Shown: piece after piece, positions 37,368-49,920 of the stretch
How positions within the stretch are numbered: position 1 is the stretch's first letter
Layout of the letters: each line of letters starts with the position of its first letter
Position numbers and translations under genes: made by a program
The notes under the pieces: generated by a model
Told to the model about the DNA's origin: nothing
Databases searched by the model: none
The model's input: the letters and a program-made list of their open reading frames with translations, nothing else
NCBI GenBank assembly: GCA_012295275.1
Contig: CM022669.1
Coordinates: 19,315,091 to 19,379,090 of the forward strand
DNA length: 64,000 nt
Direction of reading: 5' to 3'
Source of the DNA: Chrysomallon squamiferum
Taxonomy: Eukaryota > Mollusca > Gastropoda > Neomphalida > Peltospiridae

Positions 37368-39501
37368 ACAAATAATGAAAATAAAAGATAATAATGAAAC
37401 ATAACTATATAAAATAAATAAATAAAATATAATAATAATAATAATAATAAAAATAATAATAATAACTATGTAACATTTTCAGCTTAGTTGCACACTAAAT
37501 TTACTATAAACTAATTTTTTAAGAAAGCAGATGTATTTTTCACTGTATCAATTAAGAGAAGGCAAAAAAACTATACATACGCAATCTCCTCCTCCAGGGC
37601 AGTCTTAAACAGCTTCAGCAGGAGGTACTCTTCTCGCTGGTTGGCTCCGTAGTTGAAGAGAGAGTAGATGACAGACTCCATGAACTTGGTCGTTTTGCTC
37701 TGCGGCATCTCGAAGATCAGCTTGGCCAGGTAAGTGGGGTTCGTTTGCAGCAGGTAAAACAGGTGTTGGTAGTGAAGCAGACGCTCGTGACTCTCTTTGC
37801 TCAGGGCTTTTAAACCTCGGAGGTTGCTCGAAGTGTCCGAACGCTTTGTAAGTTTCTTGTTGTGCGTCACAACATCCTGGAAACGATGGGTGTAATAGTT
37901 TTCTGTTTTGTTTTAGAGGTTAAGAATATTTGAAGTTTTAAGTTCTTCACTATTAACCAGGTTTTACCTTTTAAATGAATTTAAACTATGGTAGAATCTG
38001 TTGAAATATAATACTAGACCTAGTACATGGACATTTCCATTATAACTCACTGCTCTTGACAGATAAAAAAAAATAAAACAATACATGAAAATTAACTCTG
38101 TGACAGCTGTAAGAAGGATGTCAAAAGTGTGACAACTATAGCAGTTACTAAACACAGTCTGTAACAAGATTTTTTAATAGTTTTCTTTTTATTACATAAC
38201 TTCATTATTAACTGTATCTTTAAGACAGAATGACAAAATATTGCATTATACTGAAAAATATAACTAGGAATAATATGAGTGAAAAATAAAAAAAGATATT
38301 TGTTTAAAAAAAAAAAAAAGAAGTTAAGAAAATGAAGACAGTTAAAAAAGAGAATTTACTTGGAGAGTGATTCTGTTTTTGATGAGCAGTCCAATCTTAA
38401 TGTCCATCTGGTCAAGATCTTGTTCCAATTGTTGGTTTGACCGTATCTCTGTCACCACATTCTGACGTAACTTCTGAAGTTCTGGAGAAGAAAAACCCCA
38501 CAAACAATAAAAATAACAGGAATAAGAATTCAGTAAACACTAAAAACACACATCAGATCAGTATATACTTATATTAATAATTATTAGACAGAAATCAAGT
38601 GATTTTGTTATAGCATAAAAGAAGGAAACTGCTGTGATGCACTGAGTTACTTTTACCATCATCAGCAAGGGATCTTTTACATATTATTAAGGCTTGAATA
38701 TTAACAGAATAAATTATTAAGGCTTGTATATTAAGAAAATTAATTACCAAGGCTTGAATATTAACAGAATTAATTATACAGGTGTGAATACTAACAAAAT
38801 TAATTATTAAGGCTTGAACATTAAATATTTAGGCTTAATGCATGTCAAAAAAGGTTAAATTAATGTTTTTCAATCCCAGATAAGATATGCTTATTAAAAA
38901 GTTACCCAGTTCCTCAGCATAGTCATTGTCACTGGCATCCAGCAAGTGCACAAACTTCCTGACCACTGAAAGAGGTGGGTTCTCATCCATCACTGCAAAT
39001 ATCAAACAGATTTACTGAAAGTGCTGATTATCATTATCATTATCATTATCATTATCATAATCGTTATTATGTTTTTTAATTCCAAAGCAAATAATGATGA
39101 AAGGTTATTATTAATATCAAACCAGAACTTTAAAGAATATGAAATGTTTTTTGATTCCTTTACAGGAAAATAAAATGATAATAAAAACAAAAGAGAAATA
39201 GGAAGATACAGAGAGACTCAGAGAAGCAGAGATAGAGGGAAAAATACTGAAAAGAGAAAGGCAGATGTACAGACAGAATGACACAGTAAAGAGAAGGTGA
39301 ACACAAAGAAAGTCTGATAGAAGTAGACTGACTTAACAAAATACGGAAATATTTAATATATTATGTTTTTTGTAATATGAATGAATATTTGCTGGATTTA
39401 AATAAACTTGAGGTACAAACTTACTGAGGGCTTTGTAATCTTGTTTTGCTAGATTTGATCTAAACAGAGCCTGAATTTTGATGATAGCATCCTCCTGTAT
39501 A

Positions 39502-39563
<62 letters not shown>

Positions 39564-39921
39564 TAATAATAATAAGAAGAAGAAAAAGAAGAAAAAAACA
39601 GAAGAATTTAAAATAGATATATAAAAAGCTAAGAGAAATGAAGCTACAGAGCAGATATCAAGCTAATATTACAGGTATTAGTTAATAAAGTGCACACAAT
39701 TTAAATAAAGTTTATGTTATGTATACAAATAAGGTAAAACACTGATTCTAAAAACAGATACAATAAAACATGGTTCTCAAAAGTAATGCATTGTACTCAC
39801 ATTATCTTTGAAATACTTGAGTCTGTTTCTGTACTTCTTTCTTTCTCTCCACATTCGAAAATAGGACTGAAGCTAAAATAAGAACAAAAACAGGTTATTT
39901 CTTTATATATATCTTTACATA

Positions 39922-40001
<80 letters not shown>

Positions 40002-41649
40002 AGAAACACAAAAAGAAGATATAACAATAATAATTAAAACAACAATCAATTTTAAAACAACATTACTGGTAACACACAATATAAGATAAATGTATTAGAC
40101 ATCCCTGAACTTATTACTAGATAAAGCCAATCAGAACTGATGACAAATTCATGATGTACTGTTATATCTGACCTTGATGGCTGTTTTCTCCTGACTGTTG
40201 AGGAAATTCAGCCTCTCCTTGTACTGCTTCCTTTGTTTGTATCCTCGCCAGCAAGACTGGAATATTTACAAAAATAAAATGTTTTAGGATAGTGTTATTT
40301 TTATTATTGTTTGAAACTGTTATATATACACAGTATTGTACTATTTAATTTGTTACTTTGATCATTTTTATTATTATTAATGTCATCATTTTATCATCAT
40401 CATCATCATCATCATTATTCTTGATCGTGTTACTCTTGTTACTCTTATCATCATCATCATCACCACCATCACCCAAAGCTAACTAATGACCAGTTGTGAC
40501 GAACTGTCATTATAAAATACCTGAATCTTTACAATGGCAGGTAACTGTGTTTTTATAAACTGCAGTCTCTTTTTGTAAGTTTTTCTCTGAAGGTAACCTC
40601 TGATCAAAGCTTGCCCCTTTATTATGTTTCCCTCGTTTGCCTTCAACAGCAACTCTCGGTCATAGGCTGCCGTCACTTCGCTTATGGATTTCTAATTTCA
40701 GAATATGAATAAATAAATCACAAGGTATTCACATACAAAAAAGAACATTCCTAAGAAAGAAATCTTTGTCTTTATCTAATATTAAAGGAATAAGATGCGA
40801 AATAATGTTTTTATTTACTTTGTATCTGATACATCGTTTCAATGGTATCTTTAATTGTATGCGATATGACAAAGTAACAATATATAACTGCATTTAAACA
40901 ACGAAATAACATGTACCTTCATTTTCATTACAGGTAATACAACAAAATAACATGTAACTGAATTTTAATTTCAGGTAACATAACAAAATAATACTTAGCT
41001 GGATTTTAATTCCAGGTAACATTACAAAATAATATAATAATGGATTCTGAAGATAAAAAAGTGAAATAATATATACCTAGATTTTAATTCAGAGACAAAA
41101 AAAAAAAATATTTAAGAAACCAAGGTTTAAATTACATGTGGTATATATATATATATAAAAAATTAATAATTTCTAGCTGGAATTTTAATAGCAGATGACA
41201 TACCTGGATTTCCTCCTTCGTTAACAAGGCGTGGTCTTTGATGACGCCATCTTGTCGCGACCACAGGTACTCTCCAGTGTGGATGTTGTAGAAAAACTTG
41301 GATCCATCCTTCAGTCTGTTCATCATCCACCCACTTCCGCATTCCCCTGATAACAGATTTCACACATAAATAACAACATCATCAACAACAACAGCAACAG
41401 CAACCATTACTGTCAGCAGAAACAATCATATAATTATCTGAATCAGTAAGAACTGTAGTAAATAAATATTTGTTATTATCTGCTTGAATATGGAAATAGC
41501 CTTTACTGGACACCCCACCATAATAATTATCTGAGTTTATACCCACACTCCCATTAAAAAAAAAAATAAAAAAAAATTTAAAAAAATTAATAATAACAAT
41601 AATAACAATAACAATAGCAGTAATAATGAATGACAATAATAATAGTAAA

Positions 41650-41680
<31 letters not shown>

Positions 41681-41953
41681 TAGGAAGAAGAAGAAGAAGA
41701 AGAAATTGGTTTTTTATTATTGTTTTATTCTTTTATATAAATTAATTTCTAAGAATAAAGTTATTATGTAAAATTGTTTTTACCTGACTCAGATTTGAAC
41801 TGCTTCAGTTCTTTCAGTTTGTCCAGGTAAGAAGGGACACAGTCAGGTGTGTAACTATGGAGACCAATGTCACTGTTTGACAGAGCCTGTGACAGGGCCT
41901 CAGTGTCACTGCTATCTATTGCAACATTTGCTGCAGCCACGCCTTTGGAAACT

Positions 41954-41987
<34 letters not shown>

Positions 41988-42776
41988 ATAATTATAATAT
42001 TAGTAATAATAATAATAATATTAACAACAGCAATAACAACAATGATAACATGTACATAATAAATTTCCTTTCAGAAATAGTTCAAAACAATTCTTGGTGC
42101 CAGTTTAAGTATCTGTTTGTGTGAGTTTAAAAATAAATCTCTGGGTACTGCATATAATCTAATATACATAAACATAGAAAACTGACCACAATACAAATCT
42201 TTAAAAGATAAAAAAGAATAATCTACGTTTCAGTCCAACTTCGGCATCATTGTTTGCCTTCTCCACAGTGTTCTGTATCTCCTCCAACCACAGCACCGCT
42301 TCGTCATCATTAGTAGTCTAAAATAAAGAAATATATATAAAAAATTATAATTAAAAATTATAAAAAAATATATTTAAAAAAAGAAGCCACATATTTATCT
42401 CTTCTTTATTTATTTAATTATTTATTTTAATTATTTATTAAAATTTCTATCTTTCTTTCTTTGTTCCATTTATTTATTTTACTTTACTTTATTTTATTTA
42501 TCTCAGGTAATTTACAAATAACAATGCTTACCTCTGCTTTTTTAGTTTTCTCTTTAGCAAGCAACACCTGGTAGTGGTAGCCTTGTTTTCTGTCCACATC
42601 ATGAAGTCTGGCCACAGGCATCAACAGAGCTTCCAGTGTCTGGTTCTCATCTCCCTTGTCTATAGCTTCGTTAATCACACCTATAGCCAGAATACCTGAA
42701 AGATAACGTAATTAATTAATACAGGTGAGAACTGAAAATTGGAAGTATAATTATTGTCATTATCTGTCTATGTATC

Positions 42777-42835
<59 letters not shown>

Positions 42836-43656
42836 CATTAGTACAGGTGACAAACAGAAAATTAAATATAACAGCCATGATATGATATAAAATAAATATA
42901 GGTCAGAATTATGAAATAAAATAATATGAAAGCCATGATAGCACAACGTTGATATAATTAACTGATGTAACTGAGAATTAGAAAAAGAAATACTACAATA
43001 GCCAAGACACCTGAAAAGTAATAATACACCTCAGTCCAGGTGAGAATGAGGAAATGAAAGACAATATTACCTGTAAGAACTTTAGTAGTACAGAAAGGAA
43101 TAAGGAAATAAAATACCACAAACTTGTTTTCATAATGAAATTACATAATCTTAATTAACATAGGGGAGAATGTGGTAATCAAGTGCCATAATAACTGTAA
43201 CATCTAAAAGGTAACATTCCACATAAACAGCAATGACTATTTTTAACTTGATCTGTATCAATAGTGACCACAATGTCTCAGATTTTTCTTTCTGCTGCTA
43301 TCACCTTCTTATTTAAAAATTTAATGAAAATTTAAATATTTGAAGATTTATATATTAATAGTGAATAGTTATTTTTGACTTCATCTTATCTATAATGAGC
43401 ACAGTGCCTTGGTATAACCTAGTCCACTTTCATTTCTGGTGTCAGAGAAGTTTAGTTATATATTTAAAGACTTACGTTCGTGTTCTTCCTGTACTTGTTT
43501 GTGTACGTTATCCACACTCTGTGTTATCTCACCATGAGTCAGCAGATCATTACCTTCCTGTAAACACACAAACATCCACTTCATTAAAATACAACATAGC
43601 AACAACATAGCAATAAAACAATAAAAATAATAGTAATAGTTATAATAATGATGATG

Positions 43657-43717
<61 letters not shown>

Positions 43718-44055
43718 CAACAACAACAGTAACAGAAACAGCAACAAGAAATACAACAACAATAATAAAAATAATAATAAGAAGAAGATAAGCCATCCCA
43801 TAAAATAAAAGTGAAAATTAATTATTTTAAACAAAGTACATCTTATGAAAATTAAGTGGAATATAATGCTGGTGGCATTTTTTATAACTAATTTCACTGT
43901 TAACATTTTACTGTTAAGTGTTAAAAAATAAACAATAAAAAAAGACAAACTAAAAAACAAAATGTAGTTCATGGCCAAAAAATTACCACATTAAAAAAAA
44001 AAAAAAATTATAAATAAAAATTCATGACTTTCTGCATTGTATAGCAGACTACTTT

Positions 44056-44104
<49 letters not shown>

Positions 44105-46927
44105 ATTACTGATATAAAGTATTATGTAGTAACAAACATACCTCTCTCTTGACTTCTTTTGCTTCTGCCAGTGTTTCGTAATATTTCTCCATGTTCTGCT
44201 CATCCAGGTCAGGTATGTGTGCATCAGGCAGGGAGAGGGAGTTGTACACGTTCAGTGGGTTTGCTGTGTCGATAGCCTCGTTGATAGCAGCAACAGCATT
44301 CAGAACTGGAAAAACAGAATCGTTAGGTTTTAAAAAATTTTGTAATATATTATGAAAATGGAGTATATTTATTAAATAAATTGTTAAAAATATTTGTGAA
44401 TATTATATGATGGCTTTCATGTCATGTAAAATATTACACTGAATGAAAACTGAGTGTAATTCTAAATAAACCATTAAAAATATGAATATTATATAATGGC
44501 TTTCATGCCATTCAAATGATATAAGATATAAAAAAATTTTGAAATTTGAGTAAAAACACACACGTACACACATGCATATATATTAAATAAAATGTTAAAA
44601 TTATTTATTATTTGAATAAAATAAATATTTATAATGAAATACATTACCTGCCAGGGATGCAAACAGTTCATCATAATCCAAATCAGCCTGCAGAAATAAT
44701 ATTTACAAGAAGAAATTAGGATTTTTTGTTTTCTGAAAATATTTTCTCAAGACTTCTATTTTAAGTTTTAAAAGTTTAGAAAATATAAAATTATTCTTTA
44801 ATCTAAATACATTTATACACTACATATGTATACACACACACATATACATAAACTAACATTCTTACACACACACACACACACACATAATTATACACACACA
44901 CACACACACACACACACATAATTATACACAGATACAGTAATACACACACATACATAATTATACAGAGACAAACACACACACGCACCCAAATGAAGTAAAT
45001 CTGACCTTCTTTTCTGATCTGATGCTCTGGAACTCTTTCAGGTAGAGGATACCAGCAAAGTCAAACACATGTGGAAGCTGTGAGGCTGGGTTCTGTATGT
45101 TCTTCATCAGCTGTACACTGTCACCCTCTTCTATTGCAGAGTTTATAGCAGCCACAGCTTTAGCCTCTGCACAAACAGAGAAACAGTTTGTGTAAAAAAC
45201 AAGTATAATAACTAATAAGACCCATCACACTGAATTAAGTCTTAAGTCACATTCTGGCTGATTTGAGTTATGAACATTTTCAGATTCCTGATTCAACAAG
45301 ATTAATTTTTATTCCTCATTCATCCCTCTGTGTTTAGTTCCAGAGGTATAGCCAGTTTTATCCAGCAAATAACAAGGTTCATAAAATTGCTATATATCTT
45401 AGCAATTATTATCTATTAACATCATCACTCACTGGATCAAAGAAATAAGATAAATATAAGCAGATTCATTTTTAACAAAATATCAGAACTGAAATTTTTT
45501 TGTTTCACTCCACTTTTGTTGGCTAAAGCTCAGAATTTGGCCATGGGATGGGTCACAAATATAATGAGTAAATAAAAATAAAAAATGAAAAACAAAAAAG
45601 AATATTCTTTTTAAAAATATGTATCATAACATAAAAAAAACATTTGGTCAACAGGTTCTGCTTATGAATGCAAATAGTTATTGCTTTGCATGATGAAGAA
45701 TAAAAGAGGGGAACAGAAAATGTAAAGTGTCAAAAACAGACAAAACAAAAAAGGAAAACTTCTTTGTTATTTCATTTCTCTTACTTTGATATTCTGTATC
45801 AGCCTCTAGATTGGCCTGGTTTATTGCTTGTTGCAGTTCTTCTTTCTCTAACATGACCTCCTCTCCACTGTTGTTGTTCTGAAACACAAACAGAACACCC
45901 TGTCTATTGTACATCTTATATGACGTATGCTATTTAAAAAGAAATAAACATAAGGAAAAGAAGAAGTATGACTGGTTATCAATAAACAGACACAGTCCCT
46001 GGCAACCCATCCATTACTTAAAAACAATTAAATATAATGAAGAGCAGAAGTATGATTGGTTATTACCAATCAGGCATACTCTGTTGCAAATACCATTTAA
46101 TTCATTAATGATAAAAATTATTACAAAAAGTTTTTTTTTTTCTAGAAAAGAATGCATGCATTTTAGTATGATCAAAGTCTTAGTTATATTCTGTAGACTT
46201 GAAAAAAGTATATTTCACATAGAATGGCACCTTCTATAAATGAGCGAGTATGTTAGTAACCTCTATATGCAATTCTTAACCTAAATTAATTTCAGAAGAT
46301 TCAAGATTAATGAAATTAATCATTTATTAACACGATATATTAAAAAAAATATTACATTTTTAAAATTAAAATATTAAAAACAGATCACCTAATAAAGACA
46401 GAATATTCTGGGATTTAATTTTGACAAATTTTGTTATTGAACTGAAATAATAATAACCAATTCTGCTGTTTTTATGAAACTGTATTACCTCCCCTTTCTT
46501 TAATTTAAAATTATTAATAACCTACACGATAACAAATGAATGCATGAATATTTTGAAGCATGAATTAATTAATTCATTTAAAGAGATTTGAATTTAAGGT
46601 GTCCATAGAACCATTAGCATTATTCAAAGCAAAACAGATGGATAATCATTGTTCTGTTAATAACTGCTTGAAAACAAGAGGTTCTGAAAAGTTTGTCTCT
46701 TACATCAAGTTATCCCAGAATTTGAATAATTCTCTTCTATCAGTGCAAGATAATGTAATTTTAGCTTAAGTAGTTAAAAATTTTTTAAATGTCTGCAATA
46801 TGAGAATATGCTTCTTTTTTAATCCTTATTACAGTGATAGAAATACAATCAACATTACAGCTTGGGGGAAAATTATAGATACCTTCAACAACAAAACAAT
46901 AATAAGAAAATAAAATAAAATAAATAA

Positions 46928-46970
<43 letters not shown>

Positions 46971-47481
46971 AAAAAAAAAAAAATAAAATAAATAAAATAA
47001 AATTAAATTATAATATAATACTTTTTTTTTAAATTACCTTCTTTATTTCTCTGAATTCTTTCAGTTTCTGTATGTAATAATCAACGTTGTCGCTGTTGAT
47101 GTTTTTCAACCCAAGATGAGGTGACTTCAGGGCTTCAATCAACTTCTTTGGATCTAACAGTAACAATGCAGCAAGGACATTCTCCAGAGCAATGTTTGCT
47201 GAAATACAGACAGAAAACAGAGGTAAAAATTAGACGAATGCCTGTAGTGTATTTATCACTCTGTTAGTTTTGTCACACTTATTATTTTAAGCTTTACGTG
47301 TAAAACTACTGATGATAAAAAGTAAGGACATTTTAAGTGAATTATATTTTGCAAAGACACTATGAAATAATGAGACATATTTATATATGTAAATAGGTTT
47401 ACTGCTTTACATAATCTTTTCAATTCTGTTGAAATAAAAATGATTTTCCTACTACTGTCACTATTACTGCTACTTCTACTA

Positions 47482-47518
<37 letters not shown>

Positions 47519-48132
47519 TGATGATGATGATGATAACAACAATAATGAATTCCATATGATCTAGCAATCATATGGTTGATACAAAAACAATTTATTAATT
47601 TGTGTACATGCTATTCTAACTATACAGTCATCTAACAGATAAATTAAATAACTACCATACCATTATGTAATATCAGTTAATACTGTATGTTCAGAAGCAC
47701 TTACTATTGACTTTATTGATGTTTCCCTGTATCTCTGCCTGTGTCAAGAGTTCATCATAAACATCATGTTCATACTGTAGTTCATTATCCATACTCTGAA
47801 ATCATATTATTTATCAACATGAACATACTAACACTTTTCAAAATTGTTATATTTAAAAAAAATATTATTTGTCTTTTATCTGTGTTTTATATATATATAG
47901 CATTTAGAACTAATTTAAACTGAAAAATATATATATTTATGAATTAATGTTGACTAACATGATAACATACCATATTAAAGATACAATATTATGGATTGAA
48001 TAAATACAGATGTCCAGTTTATATTCAAATTAACTTACTTAAATGTATTCTAAAGAGGACAAAAAATTTAAAATATTTGTTACTTCTGATTATGACAAAT
48101 CTTGAGTAATATGAACATTTAAGTGTCAAAAA

Positions 48133-48177
<45 letters not shown>

Positions 48178-49447
48178 AAAAAAATAATTAAAAACAATTA
48201 TCAATTTACATTAAAAAGATGACAAACCAAAGCTAACCCTATTTCTAGCATTTTCCGTTTTTGCTTGTTTGGCGTCATACAGCATTGTCTGGTAAGAATT
48301 TTCAGCCTCTTGAACCAAGTTAACCAAACAAGCTGATGGGTTTTGAAGAGCAGCAAATGTCTCTTTTGGGTTTTGTTTTTCCAGAGCCTCATTGATAGCA
48401 ATAATAGCAGCATGCACTGAAAAAACAATAGGGAAATCCAGAGAAACATGTTATTGCATTGTTGTAAATATTCCATCATTACTACCTTGTTATACTTCCA
48501 TATACATATTGTTATTAAATTCTGTATAAATACACTGATATTATTATTATTACATTGTTACAATTCAATAAAATCACATCAATTTACATTTTCTAATATA
48601 ACACTGTTATGATTTATTTATTTTATTATTTTTAAATTAATGAATTTGTAGTTATAATTTTATCAATTCATTGTAAATAAATGAATTAATAATTAAAATA
48701 CATCTAAAACAAAAAGATTTAGTATAATAATACATTTTTTTTTTTTTTTTTTTTAATTTTAATTTCATATTTGTATGTGACTAAACATGCATATATATTT
48801 GTGGATTTAGAGTTAATTAAATTATTATTATTTTTCGTAATAGTAGTAGAAAACACAAAATAAATTCACAAACAAATTAAAAAACAATTATGATTCTATA
48901 TGAATTTTCAAGTTAGAATTTTATTCTTATTATTCTTATTCTTCTTCTTATTATTATTACTATTAATTAATTAATTTATTTATTTTAAGAATTTATTCTA
49001 TACTGACACAAGTTTACATCAGAAAGAATTTAAAACTGTTGTACATAGGCAAGAATTACTTGCATGGATTGTGAAGAATTTGATTTTGTATTTATTGACA
49101 CACCTAATGACATGACTTTGTAAACACCTCATTAATTACTATGTGAAGTATGCGTGGGACTGTTATGGATGGAGTGATAAATATTTTGCATCACTCAAGG
49201 CTAATAATTAATAATGAAACACATTTTGGTATTTAGACTGAAAGTATTACAAAACAAAATACACTGGCATGCATTAAATGTAATGATGATGATGGTAGTG
49301 GTATTAACAATATATATATATAATATATATATATATATGTGGATATAGATATTTAATTTAATAACTTCCATCATGAAATATTAAGCAGTTTTAATTCTGC
49401 AGTAAGTTTCATTATAAAAGATAATATATTTAATAACAATAATAAGA

Positions 49448-49480
<33 letters not shown>

Positions 49481-49873
49481 GTAATAATAAATAAATAATA
49501 ATTGTGTTAACAATAAATAAATAATAAATAATTCTATTAATTTATTAATCTTTTCTCTTTCTCTCATTCTTTTCTACATTTAACAAACATTTCAGGTAAC
49601 AGATAATTAATTAATCAGTGTCAAGGAATACTTACATGCTGCTTCATCTACTGTCATCTGTGTAAGAAAATAAATAATAAAATATAGATAAACAAAACAA
49701 TTAAACAAATATTTATATATATATATATATAATTAGAAATACAACATACAAACAATGTCATAATATTGAAATTCCTAAATTAAAACTACATGAATGTTTA
49801 TAGTAATTTACATATTTGTAAAGATAAAGTATTAATAATATTTACATATATGCTAGATGATACAGTTATATGT

Positions 49874-49920
<47 letters not shown>

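Larger units (their letters stand above)
30121..37580 (-). other. Large IQGAP intron (7.5 kb)
   Basis: This lies between exons 25 and 26 and no coding exon was recognised in it. It holds the 21-bp repeat, a CT tract (32741-32842), an uninterrupted run of about 41 A (35479-35519), a SINE-like copy near 35725-35960, and AAT/AAAT arrays at 37274-37460. The rest is A/T-rich unique sequence. Confidence 0.8.
27272..38992 (-). other. IQGAP1: IQGAP GAP-related domain exons 23-31
   Basis: The exons are 38906-38992, 38360-38481, 37581-37876, 30046-30120, 29468-29617, 28928-29068, 28457-28541, 27785-28017 and 27272-27404. Hallmarks are HLFYLLQTNPTYLAKLIFEM, NQREEYLLLKLFKTALEEE, IVTGNPLVVKM, DKIPYGMRYMAK and the RasGAP signature region NLLYYRYINSAIVAPDAFD. 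At the place of the RasGAP arginine finger the sequence is TGNP with Thr, as known for IQGAPs. The domain is therefore expected to bind Rho-family GTPases without stimulating hydrolysis. The 7.5-kb intron 30121-37580 lies inside this block. Confidence 0.95.
41784..49657 (-). other. IQGAP1: IQGAP-specific repeats: six two-exon cassettes
   Basis: The exon pairs are 49636-49657 + 48238-48416, 47705-47795 + 47038-47198, 45785-45878 + 45006-45166, 44648-44687 + 44142-44305, 43476-43557 + 42532-42695, and 42227-42317 + 41784-41951. Each pair opens at a codon start, breaks after base 1 of a codon, and (except the last pair) closes at a codon end. Each long exon carries a motif of the form AxxAINEAI, for example IIAINEAL, VAAINSAI, VAAINEAI, AIGVINEAI and VAAANVAI. 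In the family these repeats form an extended helical region implicated in dimerisation and partner binding. The pattern points to growth by tandem duplication of exon pairs. Confidence 0.93.

Noticed and set aside
45907-46239. 110-codon plus-strand open frame with repeated KYDWL peptide
   Set aside because: It is explained by a two-copy direct repeat inside an IQGAP intron, with no splice context or family resemblance.
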